Positions 23,878-35,852 of a stretch of DNA of 64,000 nucleotides are shown piece by piece. Below the pieces are notes generated by a model, which was given only the letters and a program-made list of their open reading frames with translations, made no database searches and was not told where the DNA came from. Each line of letters opens with the position of its first letter. Position 1 is the stretch's first letter. Source of the DNA: Apoda limacodes (taxonomy: Eukaryota > Arthropoda > Insecta > Lepidoptera > Limacodidae); NCBI GenBank assembly GCA_946406115.1, contig OX291545.1, forward strand, positions 9,376,001 through 9,440,000, read 5' to 3'. A program made the position numbers and the translations under genes.

Positions 23878-25914
23878 TCTATATCTATACATATAATAAA
23901 ACTGTAGAGGTCGAATGTCTGTACATCGAAAAAAAAATGCTTAAAACCAAGTCAGGGGAATGTAAAAAAAAAGGAAAATACCAAAATATGTTTTTTTTTA
24001 AGTTTTTTGTTTCTCTGTCTATTTGTACGGGCTAATCTCCGAAATGGCTGGACCGATTTCAATGAAATTTTGCATGGTGATACCTTATATCCCTGGTCAA
24101 CATCTTAGACACTTTTTATTCCGGAAAATTAATGGGTTCCCGTGGGATAGTTAAACCATAGTAACTTGGACATCTTAGTATACACAACTTATGTACCTAC
24201 CTAATGCTGATACTTTATATTACCGCTCGAATTAAGTATAAATCTTATAAAAGTGACGGGATTCAGCGGGAAAGAAAATTGCTACGGATCCCTATTCAAT
24301 GCGTAGCCAGTTGGCCGGCTGAACTTGAACAAGTTTAGTAACCTGTGAAAATCTCTAACCGAGCTTCTGGCTTTCCCAAATCGATTAAATAACGAGATAT
24401 TATTTGAATAATAAGTATTTTTAGTTCCATTCAACACTACGGGACCGTTCTCTAAAAATATGATAGAAAGCTCTGTTCGTTTATACAACGCGCTAACGTG
24501 GGTGACTTTTTACCCCATATTTTACGGCAAATTTTCAATAGATGGCGCTGTTTGGTTTTAGAACGCACTATTAATTTTAACCAAAAGTTATCAAGTTATG
24601 ATACGCTCTCACTACTTAGAAATCACGGAGTATAGTATTTTTCTAGGAAAATAACATAGATCCAATTATTAAATTGACTTGGCTTAGGCAATTCGGATAC
24701 TGATGTAACCTTGCGATTTGGTGAATGAAAATTGTTTCCTTCTTATTTATTTGGCTTAGAAAATACGGATTTTGATATAGCTCTACGATTTGGTCAATAA
24801 AAATTGTTTTTTTTTGTAACTTAGCTTAGGCAATACGAATTCTGATATATAGCTCTGAGATTAGGTCAATAAAAATTGTTTTTTTTTCTTAGCTTAGGAA
24901 AAACGGATTTTGATATAGTTTTGCGATTTGGTAAATGAAAATTGTTATCTTCTTATTTGGCTTAGGAAATACAGATTTTGCTATAGCTCTACGATTTGGT
25001 CATTAAAAATTGTTTTCTTTGTAACTCATGGCTTTTCGAAAGAGCAATTTTGACTCCGTGAAATGACCAAGCCGCAAGAATCAACTTGGATATACTCAAC
25101 AATGTTGAAGGAGAAGTATTTAAGTATACTTCTATCAACTGAGTAATGTAGCAAGATGACGCTACCAATGATCCCGTTGAATTTCTTAATTCTCTGAGAG
25201 CTCCTGGACTTCCAGCACTCAAGATTAATTTGAAAACTGGCGTCCCGATTATTTTGTTAAGAAATTTAAGTCCCCCAAAATTATGCAACGGGACAAGACT
25301 GAAAGTTACTTCTTTGCAGCGTAACATAATAGAAGCGGAGATTTTGGCGGGATGTGGCTTCGGTGAAAGAGTTTTTATACCACGAATTCCACTGATTCCC
25401 AATAATTACCCATTCCATTTCAATCGTGTACAGTTCCCGGTGAGTTTGTGTTATGCAATGACTATGAACAAAGCCCAAGGGCAGACGTTACGCGTTGCCG
25501 GCGTGGACCTCAGCGTCGCGTCGGCTGTTTCTCACACGGTCAGGTCTTTGTGTAGGTCAACCAAACAAACTGTTTGTTTATGTTCCGAACCAAACCGCGT
25601 CGAACGTTGTCTATAAAGAGGCACTATAAGGTACTAGCTAGATATGGTACGGAACCCTTCGTGCGCGAGTCTGGCTCGCACTTAGCCGGTTTTATTTTTG
25701 CTGATCGTGTCGATGCAGGGATCCGGATTCAATCACCGCGCGGCCAGGTTAACTTGGAAAATAATCTGTGTCCAATTGTTCACATTTTCTTTTTATCTAC
25801 AATTTTCGCATTAATCCAAACTTTGTATTTTCGTTTTATTTATTTTTGCTGTATAACAGTTAACCGCGTGATAAAACGCGGACGAAGTGGCGGGCAACAG
25901 CTAGTTAATATTAT
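23878..25914 (+). mobile_element. decayed Helitron
   Basis: The left end reads TCTATATCTATACATATAAT, a TC start of the kind seen in insect Helitrons. The right end has the hairpin CCGCG (25864-25868) / CGCGG (25877-25881), then GGCGGGCAACAG and CTAG at 25911-25914 followed by T, as Helitron 3' ends do. A Helitron helicase fragment lies inside. The boundary assignment is inference from these motifs, and most of the Rep/helicase protein is missing. A 45-bp piece of the AGGGTTCCGTA-type family end is embedded near 25650-25695. Confidence 0.65.
25062..25616 (+). pseudogene. Helitron PIF1-like helicase, C-terminal fragment
   Basis: The frame at 25230-25616 contains GVPIILLRNLSPPKLCNGTR, then RIPLIPNNYPFHFNRVQFPV, then MNKAQGQTL. 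These are the last conserved helicase motifs of PIF1-type Helitron helicases (the final one corresponds to motif VI region). Upstream, 25062-25229 continues the same protein (EFLNSLRAPGLPALKINLK) but with stops near 25140. After VDLS at about 25510 the frame is lost by an indel, and the family's usual C-terminus is readable only in another frame. The gene is dead. Confidence 0.85.
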
Positions 25915-26170
25915 AAATGCGAAAGTTTTGATGTTTGGTTGTTTGTTACTCAATCAAGATCGACATGAAACTTGGCACACATATAGGTTAGGCTATTTTT
26001 CATCCCAGAAAATTTAAAAGTTCCCACAGGAGTAACTATAGCCGAATTCTACTAACAAACCATAGATATAGCTGCAGCTATAGCTTGCTATAACAAACTT
26101 CTTTACTATTAGTTAGGGGTTTCTGTAAGAATTCCACGCTGATAACCAAATTTAGGTCGGGCGGAGCTTG
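25915..26170 (+). repeat. Helitron-like non-autonomous repeat copy
   Basis: It starts TTATAAATGCGAAAGTTTTGATG and includes GACATGAAACTTGGCACACAT, ATAGCTGCAGCTATAGCTTG and GATAACCAAATTTAGGTCGG. The same order occurs at 48150-48420 and inverted at 48667-48957. It sits directly against the Helitron 3' end. Confidence 0.65.
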
Positions 26171-26334
26171 TATATTATATTTTAATATTTTTTTTCCATG
26201 TTTTGAATTATGACACATACATAACAAGATTTGTAATTAAAAGAAATAGATCTAGAGCTGATGTTTGCTATTGTAGTTGAAAAGGCACTGACTAAAATAA
26301 AATTCTTAGTACACACTAAGTGACTTTTTACCTG

Positions 26335-26420
26335 GCTACGGCAAAGCAAAAGGAGGGTTATGATTCTGACCGGAATGTATGCATGCATGTATGTATGTAA
26401 GTTCATCCGTTCCCTCATAA
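26335..26420. repeat. CGGCAAAGC(C)AAAAGGAGGGT repeat fragment
   Basis: CTACGGCAAAGCAAAAGGAGGGTTATG recurs as GGCAAAGGCGCTCCTAAGGCCAAAAGGAGGGTATG near 31714-31750. Both are followed by GTATGT runs and CATC(C/T)(G/A)TTCCCT. Short and non-coding. Confidence 0.5.
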
Positions 26421-26690
26421 TCTAACATACTTACTACAATTAAAATTAAATTTAAGGCCCTCTAGGGGACATAAAGTCATGATCTAAATTTTTTTTAAAT
26501 GATGTTGTGTTGGGTAACAAATGAAAGAGCTTAATCAGCAAATTTCAAGAATGCATATATTTCAATATAAATTGTTAGCTGTTGCTTGCATTCACCCGAT
26601 AATTGGGAATTGTTCCTAAAATCACGCCCCACACCAAACTTACTCAAAAAACATATATAAAAATAGAAACATATGTCAAAATTATATATA

Positions 26691-27192
26691 AAAAAAAACG
26701 AGTTGCACTACGGGAGTGCCGGCAGAAGTGAAAACCTTAACACACGATTCGCGCTTAACACTCAAATATGTCACAAGACATGTCTTTGACATTGTCAAGA
26801 AATAATAATGTTTGTTTATTTACTTTTTTGACGTAGTATATTTGACATCGCAATCTGTCATAGAATTAAAATTCCATATCCAACCTCCCTGTACTACTCA
26901 TAATCGCGATATACTAAAGATAAAAATTATAATAGGCGTGGCATTACGGTTTCCGTCTTGCGAATTTTTATGGCGTGGCATTATGGTTTCCGTCTGACGA
27001 TCAGTCTGACGCGAGTTTACCATTTTTTACCCATCACAAAAACTAACCTAAAGTAAAAAAATCTGACGCGAGTTCCGTCTTACGAATTTTATATGAATTA
27101 ACGATCAGGACACGTGACCTGACGCGAGTTTAACATTTTTACCCATACCAAAATAAATGCACAACGCCGCTAAAGAAGTTTTCACTTCAAAA
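26691..27192 (+). repeat. GCCGCTAAAGA/TTTTCACTTC repeat, expanded plus-strand copy
   Basis: It runs from AACGAGTTGCACTACGGGAG to AACGCCGCTAAAGAAGTTTT. Relative to the copy at 12171-12540 it is longer because the inner GGCGTGGCATTA(C/T)GGTTTCCGTCT and CTGACGCGAGTT segments are repeated between 26936 and 27140. The open frame 26812-26997 lies in the repeat and is not a gene. Confidence 0.8.
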
Positions 27193-27199
27193 ATGGTGT

Positions 27200-28380
27200 T
27201 ATAAAAACGACTTTACGATTAGCTAGGGAGTTCCTCTATGCGGTGAAGGCATAGAAACTAAAAACTTCTATTTAATGACAATGCCTTCGTGCCTAATGTT
27301 GTTTTTGCTATAGTAAATACTGGTTGTGTTACTATGTCGTATACTCCTATACTCAATCTGACGGATTAAATGGATGGGGAAAAATTCAACGCAAAATGTT
27401 ACCGTTAAATTTTACTTGTGCAGTTTCTGTGCAAAATTTGCAAGGGGCACTCTAGATAAAACAGTAATTGATTTAGGAAAGTGACTATTCGCTAAGGGAC
27501 ACTCCTATGTGGCCCTCAGCAGACTCAAGTCTTTAGATTGATTATTTTATTTCCTTGGACCATAATAATAACGAAAAATCCTAACGGCTCACGATCTTTA
27601 AAGGAAATTTCAATTCTCAAAACATAAGCCTATGTGTAAGTAAGATATATCACCTAAGTACATGTATAAAAAGCGGCTCTGTAAATCTTTACTATAAAAT
27701 TGATAAAAAAAAAGGTCCTAAACTAAAACCCGACTACTGAAAAATTACTTTGCTCTAAAGCTTATGATCGCAATCACGACAGAAAGTCGTATTGCTCTAT
27801 GGTATATTCAATAATGTGTCAATTTGGGTAAAAACAAATTCAGTCGCGTACATTAAACCCATTATTATAAAATTGTTTATTATTACCCAATCCATAGAGC
27901 CAGGTATGGAAATGTCAAATTTGTGACGTCACTACTTTTACGGTCCACGTTGACGTCACTACTTTGAAAAATGGTGAAAAATGCCCCAGATCCAAACCCC
28001 GTTAAAACACATATCTGAACAGGCCATGTAAATATTTTATCCGGAGACAAAACTTTAACATTAACTAGGTATAATTCTAAGTTATTCATAAATAAAACCA
28101 TAAATATGGTGATAAATATGAATACCTGGGGGCATGGTTGTGTCCCCGCAAAGACGAGCCAAGCGAAACGCAAGGGCACTTACTACCTTTTCTCGAAGCG
28201 CTTCGAAGTTTTTTCGAACCCTCATAACTTGGGTTTGGATTATACCAGATAAACTAAATTCTCTGGATCTTATGTCAATAGTGACTCAAAATGGGTTTCA
28301 ATTAGGCTCTTATACTTTAGATTTTATCGATATCTAAAAATAACGATTTCATCACTGACTCACTGATGATAATTAACATT
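27200..28380. other. AT-rich DNA without a recognised gene
   Basis: Open frames at 27883-28179 and 28134-28337 show no domain. TCTCGAAGCGCTTCGAAG at 28190-28210 and CGAACCCTCATAACTTGGG resemble dispersed lepidopteran repeat sequence but cannot be assigned. Confidence 0.4.
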
Positions 28381-28384
28381 CTTA

Positions 28385-28745
28385 GGGTACTTCATGAAGT
28401 CCTAGAACTTGAACTTGGACTTGGAACTTTTAACCTCCAACCCCTAAAACTAGGGGATGGAAGTTTGTATGAGACTTCCGCAAATTTTGATGCTAGAAGT
28501 CCTAAAATTAATATAGGGACTCCTTGTTATAAATAATAAAATATATATTTCAGGATTTTTAGTAAATCATCCTTCACCCTTTAATTTAGGGGATGGAAGT
28601 TTGCATAGGATTCCCATACAAACTTAATTTCATGCTAGAGATCTGAAAATTATACAAGAACACAGACTACTTATTACAAATAAAAATACGCGTTTCAGGT
28701 TGTTAAAAAAATCATCCATAGGGTATAAAAGGGTATAAAAGTGTA
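28385..28745. repeat. two degenerate ~140-bp tandem units
   Basis: AGGGGATGGAAGTTTGTATG near 28453 and AGGGGATGGAAGTTTGCATA near 28589 head similar segments, each followed by ATGCTAGA and TTTCAGG-containing text. It is probably a decayed tandem or MITE-like repeat. Confidence 0.6.
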
Positions 28746-28759
28746 TATGGGGCTTTCTC

Positions 28760-30820
28760 AGGTTTCAGAATATTACTAAATTATTGTACTTATATTATAC
28801 GAATAATATTACTATATTTAACTACTTCGTCAAAAATTAAAATGTGGTGACAAGTATTTACAAAAGAAAACTTCTATGAAGATGGGAAATCACAATGGTG
28901 TAGTCCCCGGTTGTTCTAAGATAAAAATCGTAATAAGTTTTATTACAGACTTAAAATCTGATGACATAGAAAACCAATATGCGAATATAGTTTTTTTTTA
29001 CAATGTAACCCTTTTAAAAAAAGAAAATATGAACAAACGAAAATAACATGGTCATAAGCAACTTACAGCAAAAAAGTGAAATCCCACAAAAACATTTTCA
29101 TGTAAAAGGTTACCAAGACGAGACCATATGGCTCGTACTGTCAAAAAGTTATCAGATCTCATGAAGAGACAAGCTTCTAACTCTACACGCCCTAACTCTA
29201 CAAGCCCGAACTTCACAAACTCTACACCATAGTCAAAATATGTAGCTTGGCCGTTTCGCTACCGTCACATAGGCGCAAGACGAAAAATGTATTCACAGTT
29301 CATTACTTTTCTGTTACACAACAATTCTTGTAGCAACGTAACGTCCAAGGCACATATAACCTGTTCTAACTACAATAATTAAAGATACGAATAAGTAGAA
29401 AAAACTTTTGTAAAAACTCTCAATACCAAAATGAAATTCATCCGAAACTTGATTGAACTATGGCATACACATTATTGTACATGATTGTCTTGAATATTCG
29501 GCTAAAGTTGACTTGTGGCAACTGTATTATTAGGTACTCCTCTAATTCTCCTTGTTCAGTCTTTATTTTAAAAACCTAGTAGGAAAGGCACATTAACCAC
29601 TTCAAAACCTAGTAGATCCAAAAGACTTGCATTGTATTGAATTGGTCAAAGTGTCTTGTTCGGTTTTTTACTGGTTTTATAAGATAGTATAACACCTTAA
29701 ACGTTACTTACTAACTTTTTCAAAAGCTTATATCTCTGGTTAAGCATAACATTTGAAAGGAATTTACAAAGTCTAAAAGATTCTGTTAAAAACGATTTTT
29801 GAAAAAAAATGTCTTTTACTAGGGTTTGATATTGAGCAGCCGGGAAATGAGTTGGCTAAGTAATTATATTTAGTATTTTTGCATAGAAACTACTGGAATC
29901 CAGGTTTTAGCTAAAGAAGAAAACACAGGTATAATGCTTTCAAATTAAAATAAAACAAAAGATTGGATTTCTAATCATATCATAGTTAAAATATTTATAG
30001 AGTATCATACATTAATTATTACATGATTGCAATACTCATGTATATTCATGGTTCTTAACAATACAGACTAACTTGTTTGCATGTAAGTATAATATCTTCA
30101 TGGTCTAATTCCCCAGAAAGGGGTAACTTAGATACACGCTAATTATACGATTATATGATACGATTAATGTGTCGGTCAGCCTCTTTCTAACCTACTTCAA
30201 AAAAGGAGAATGATCGCAATTCTTTTGTGTTTTTTTAACGTCTGTTACCTCAGTACTTCGTCATTTATAAACAGATTTGAATTTGTTTTACATAATGGAA
30301 TTGCTGCATTTAAATTTACATAAGATTAATCCAAGAAAACCAGAGTTAGGTGAAAAAATGTCTTCATTTGTATGATTGTCAACTGATTATTCAGACGACC
30401 TTCTACCGCACTCTAGGTATAGACCGGCCACAGAAGTTTTTACGTGGCGCCGGCACCACTGCGAATGCGATGAACAAAACATTATACGATAGAAGCATAT
30501 AAATCTCTCCGCACTCACTATAGTTTACAACTCAACATTCTAAGACAAAATCATAACGCATAAGATTTGGTACGGGTTTTGAATTAATCTGAAAAAGAAA
30601 TTGATAGGAATGATTGCTCTAAAAATCTACTAAAAGCCTATGAGAGCTTTTAGTTAAAATTAAAATAAAAAAACCTTAATCAGTAAAACGTCGGTGCACA
30701 CATTTCTCTGACGCGTTTAGAGCACTATTGCGGCGATCTGTGATTTTTTTGCCCGAAACTACTTATATACCTAAGCCACAGATTATATAATACTACACTA
30801 GTACCTAAGCCTATAGAATG
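28760..30820. other. AT-rich intergenic DNA
   Basis: I see no gene and no clear repeat boundary. A small internal duplication, CTAACTCTACACGCCC then CTAACTCTACAAGCCC, lies at 29178-29215. Confidence 0.4.
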
Positions 30821-30837
30821 CAAAAATTTTGTTTAAA

Positions 30838-32700
30838 ATGGCGTCGCAACAAATCTGTTACAAACCACAAAAATCCGCATGCGATTCTTTACAGCACTTT
30901 TCGGAATCGTACGGAATTTTACTGAAGTGCACGGTAGGGCTAAAAAAATCTGTTTTGGCATTTTATTCATTTAACATTGTACATTTTGAGAATCTAAAGC
31001 GGAAGTAAAACGGCTGATTTCGACGTTTTAATTTCCTGGACTTCATAGCTAAAACCGAGTCCTATATAGTTAATATATAGCTTTGTCATAACATTCTTTA
31101 TAAGTAAAATATTATCTATTTACAAAACATTATCATCAGCTTTGTCATATCTGTCCTTTTGTCCTTGAGCGGTAGGTAAAGGTATACCTACGTATCCAAA
31201 CGGTAAAAAGTATTTTAAGCAACATGTATTTTCAATCATTTGTGTTTAGGGTTCCGTGGGTAAAATCCAAGCTCTGGTAGTTTCCTAACCCTTCCTTTTT
31301 AACCATTTGTTCGCTTGATTAATTTAGGATTTCGAAGAAAATTTATAGATAGCTCTAAGTTTCCTTAATTATTGACTTTGACGACCAACTAAAATTTGTT
31401 TAATAGAAGGCAAATGAAGATTGAAGATAAACTGTTTTTTTAACAAAATCATCAATTTGACTTAAAAACCACTTAAAAGTAAAAAATAAGCGTCTAAAGC
31501 AGACTTATTGACAGAACGTTCAGCTACATAGTATCTTCGCATTGAAGTCGGTTGCCAAAAATAAAGACAAGTTAAGTATAAAAATTCTATGGGCTTCTGA
31601 CATTAAGACAAACAAACTGTAGCTTAATGTTCTGCCAGTACCTACATATGTCTGCTTTAGGGGCATTATTAAGTAAAATACTAGTTTATTACCCAAAAAC
31701 TTAACTTTTACTGTGGCAAAGGCGCTCCTAAGGCCAAAAGGAGGGTATGTTTTTGACCTGTTTGTATGTCCATCTATGTTCCCTTGTAACTACTAATCGG
31801 CTAAACTGATTTTAATAAATTATACGCAGTTATATTCGTCTTAAGCACTAGAGTGTTATAGGCTATATTTAAATTATTAGAAATCAAAATAGTGGATTTT
31901 CGGCGCCAAATTGCGTGGCATGAAAAATCTTTTCTTTTCAAAATCAATCGAGTGGGGTATCAGAATACAGAATTTTAAAAGGTGAAGGTGAAGCAAATAT
32001 TAAAAAAAAATAACAGTATAAAGCTGTAAATAAAAAACTTAATAAATAAATAATGAAAAAACCCGACTAAAGAAACATTAAGAACTAAACAGAAATTAAA
32101 ACATACTAGATATTTAAATGTAACAGACGGAAATCATTTCAATGCAACTTCAAATAGCTTAGAACTTTCTAATATTTTCTTCGAAACCCTAAATTAGTCA
32201 AGGGGACGAATGGATAAGAAACAAGGACAGGAGACTAGAAGGATTCGGTTTACCACGTAAGCGTTAACTTTTTACCATTTAGCTTCGTAGGCATATCTAT
32301 AGATTAAGTACAGAAGGAAACTGTATAATGGCTTTCATTTTACCCAAAAATTGACAATTGGAAAAACGGATGGACATAACGGAATCCATCTTTGACGTTT
32401 CGCTACGGAATCCTAATATTCGACAAGCAGATGGACGCACACATATGCCGAAGCTATAGATTACCTACATAGCGAGACAAGCCCAAATCGGATAGCCTGC
32501 CCAAAACGGGTAAGCGTTTTAAATTTCGCGCCTTTAGTATTAGTTTCGAAGTGTACGTGTAAGCAGTTACAACTTACTTGCTAACTTTTTTTCTCAAAAT
32601 TTGTGGAGTGTGAACGACACAATGAGACTGTGTGAATTGCGAGAAAAATCCGCATGCAGATTTCTGTGGTTTGCTACAGATTTGTTGTAGTGCGTTTCCG
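30838..32700. repeat. inverted pair of short repeat copies (30838-30892 and 32642-32700)
   Basis: CAACAAATCTGTTACAAACCAC with ATCCGCATGCG at 30.8 kb is the reverse complement, with few changes, of ATCCGCATGC...GTGGTTTGCTACAGATTTGTTG at 32.65 kb. Between them are only fragments of other dispersed repeats and no gene. Confidence 0.55.
32012..32110 (+). repeat. second copy of the AAAGCTGTAAATAAAAA repeat
   Basis: It matches 14611-14715: AAAGCTGTAAATAAAAA, then an AATAAATAAAT run, then CCCGACTAAAGAAACATTAAG and AACTAAACAGAAAT. Confidence 0.6.
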
Positions 32701-32703
32701 AAT

Positions 32704-32800
32704 TTGCATAGACTTCGAGTTCTGTCCTATGGACTGCGCAATAGCCTAACAAAATTGACCATCCATTAAAAAGAGATAAAGCAAACCTGAGGTTTCTTTT
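32704..32800 (+). repeat. TCCTATGGACTG(C/T)GCAATA repeat, copy 1
   Basis: TCCTATGGACTGCGCAATAG and the following ACCATCCATTAAAAAGAGA recur as TCCTATGGACTGTGCAATAA and ACCATCCTTTAGAAAGAGA at 50763-50850. Non-coding. Confidence 0.6.
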
Positions 32801-33649
32801 CTTTTTCTATCAATTCATCCGTCGTAGTTTGTTTATGTTTAAGTTAGGAGACAAGAGATTGTAGGTTTGCTTCGTGTCCATCACACTTATCGACCAATTT
32901 TACAGCTGGCTAGGAAATTCGCTGTCCAGTTCTCTATGTCAATTGGTATATGTAAAGCAGATCTAAACGCAGGGCAGAAATTTTGACTTAACGCGTTTAA
33001 GATATAAAGGTTGTCTTTGTTTACTGATAGCCTCCAACTCCTCTCCTCTTAAATAAATTCAAAAATTTCAAGCCCCACTATTCCTATCAAATTCTTTTCA
33101 ATTCAAATACAAAGCCCGTACCAAATTTCATGCGTTACGCTTATGAATACCTACACATCGCGCGACTTGAATTTAGAATGTTGAGTTGGCACTAGAGTGG
33201 GCTTTATATAAGTTTGCATCAAATAAGCTCCCTGCCGAAACTCCGTTTTCTTTAACACTTCGGTATTTTTGATATAAAGAAAAAGGAGTTTGCTTTTGAA
33301 AATATAAAACAATTGGAAGGAAAAAATATAATGTCAGAGGTAAAGATAGAAAATAAAACAAAATGGTATAGAAGAAAAATTAGTATAATAAATAAAATCC
33401 AACTCCTTTGGCTTTATAACCAATAGAAGATATGATATTCAGGAATATCTTTAACTGATGTCAAATGCCAGAAGAAATGGAAACCAAAAGTTATATATTG
33501 TAGATCATAAGTCGTTAAAAGTGTATAATTTGTAGTTAGTAGCGGGGTGAATAAAATAATAAGTTACACCCCGAATTCTGTTTGATTCACCTTCTAACAA
33601 AGGTCATATGATAATGCTACGATATCAATGGTAAGCCCCCTGTACCTCT

Positions 33650-33782
33650 TAGCAGCGAAATAAATACGACGAAGGCGAGTGAACTAACCAGAAAGGGTTT
33701 ACAGTTCATAAGCCACGGTGACCGCTTACCATCAGGCGGACCGTAAGCTTGTTTGCCACCTTAGGGGCATAAAAAAAAAAAG
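33650..33782 (+). mobile_element. CR1/jockey-like LINE or SINE 3' tail
   Basis: GACCGCTTACCATCAGGCGG and CGTAAGCTTGTTTGCCACC end in an A-run at about 33770-33781. This is the same 3' tail as the LINE at 21.5-23.0 kb, in the same strand. Confidence 0.75.
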
Positions 33783-34082
33783 GTTTGCCTCAATTAAAAT
33801 GTGAAATTAATAATTCTATCATATATTGTTTTGTTAATCCGATTCAAAGTGGTGCCTCCGCCACGCAGAAACGTAAGTGGCCAGTTTTAAATCTTTCAAT
33901 ACGCAAATTATTATAATATTAGCAAATTTACTTAATTAAGGTTTGAACTATAACATAATTTTTTTTCACGTAAAAAAAGTAAGTGAGGACTGTAACAAAA
34001 TCATGTATGTTACTCAATCGGTATGTACATTATGAAAACTTAACAAGCAACAAATTCTTGCAAATTTAACTCTTATCTTTGG

Positions 34083-34126
34083 GTATGCCACATCGATATG
34101 AAAATTTCATATCGATGGTATGCCAT
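34083..34126. repeat. short palindrome CATCGATATGAAA/TTTCATATCGATG
   Basis: The sequence around 34090-34118 is a near-perfect palindrome with a one-base centre. It is flanked by direct copies of GGTATGCC. Related CATCGATATGAAAA text occurs near 47411 and, inverted, near 49909. Confidence 0.75.
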
Positions 34127-34413
34127 CGCCTTAATTGTTAATACACAGCGAAGGTGTACCTACACTAATAGCGCTTAGAGCTTCGAAGTTTTCTTTTTCA
34201 ACACTTTAAAAAAAAAAGTGAAAAGGGGTCAGTTTAGGTTTTTTTCTATAAAATAAAAGTTTTTTCTATAAAAAAATGCTGATTTCACGTTTTTCAGGGT
34301 TTGAACCATATCCCGAAGAACACAGTAATTAAATTTTAGTCGGACCTGCTTAGAGGATCCGGAATAACGTTTGCCAAAAAAAATCAAGTGTAGGTAAGTA
34401 GTATAATAGCCTC

Positions 34414-34806
34414 TTAAGAAGATACACTTCGCGGAGCCTCGCAGTGGGCTTCATACAAATAAATTTCTTATTTGTTTTTGACATTTAGTGTGTGTGAACC
34501 ACTGTGAAATTTCTTAGTCATAATCCCAAGCCAAATACCTACCTATGTCTGTGGTTTTCCAAAATCTTGTAAAATGCTTTTCTTAGCTAGATTTTTTTTT
34601 CAACCATTTGTATGAAAAACTAGAATCCTGTATAACTTTTGAACTATAAAATTCAATAGAAAACTGGCACACTGCAGACCTAGCTATTTATTACTAGAAC
34701 ATTTTTTTAAAAAATTTCGTGGTGTTTAATTTGCAAGTGTCAAAAATAAGTAAAAATTCGTTTGTATGAAGCACGGTAAGAGCCTCTCCGAATCGTATTC
34801 TCTTAA
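34414..34806. mobile_element. TTAA-flanked MITE, complete copy
   Basis: TTAA at 34414-34417 and at 34803-34806 flank an element with inverted ends. The left end reads GAAGATACACTTCGCGGAGC and the right end in reverse complement GAGAATACGATTCGGAGAGG, with inner TGGGCTTCATACAAA against TGCTTCATACAAACGAATTT. There is no coding capacity. The TTAA target points to piggyBac- or Kolobok-type mobilisation. Confidence 0.8.
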
Positions 34807-35852
34807 GGATTCCGTAACAAAAACTTCTGAAGTGGATAATCAAAACGGCCCGCGTAACACTTAAATCACCTTGCTCCGCCACTGTTTGTTATTGAAATAT
34901 ACGTCTGTAATCAGATCTTTATCCATAATTAACCTTCCTCAATGATAACGCGTTATCATCAAGAAAAACTTCTAGGGAGTCTTTCATAGTTTAATTTGCT
35001 TTCACTGTGTAACCAACCAACTGATGAATATTATAACATAGTATTTTTAGAATTCCAAATGGAAAACAGTGCATTTCTAATATAATTCGTGCAATTTAGT
35101 GATCCAATAACTCGTAACACAGGTAAGTTAATATTTATTATTATTTTAATAATAATCTTTGGTTTGATTTCTAGAAATTATAAGTACCTAATCAGTGTCT
35201 TTATAAAATGGCTATTGTAGATCTTATACTAAAGTTAGTTTACTTTTTGTTTACTGCCTCAATGCGATTGCGTTTTGTTTACTGCCTCAATGCGATTAAT
35301 TCGGCACACTGTACAATTCTTGACTCATACTCTTTAGTTGGATTATCGAACAATTTTTTTGTATAAAAACCCGACTATTGTTCATTATTACCTACATCTA
35401 ATATAAAGTTTAATGATTAAAGTTGATAATTACTTTGTTTTAATATTTACTATGTTTTACGATTGGTTGATAATAAAATCAAATTAATATATCTATTTGC
35501 TTTATTTATACTTTGCTTGCGTTTAGTTAGTAGATATTGAATCAGAGTTGAAACTTTGATATTATCTCACATTTCATTGTAACAAATTAATTTCGACTGC
35601 ACCTAGTCGAATTGAAATCAAATATATATATTTTTAAAACAATTTTGGACATGACACACCGCTTAGCGCCGTCTGGTCCCAAACTAAGCAAAGCTATGGA
35701 TGCCAGACAACATATACAAATACATATATCTTTTTTTTTAGCTAGATTAAGCATAGAAAAAATCCGGTCTTAAGACAAAAACAAATAAACGCTCTGCTGC
35801 TGATATTATTAACTTCCTTTTCGTACAATAAATAAAACAATAAAAAGTTAAT

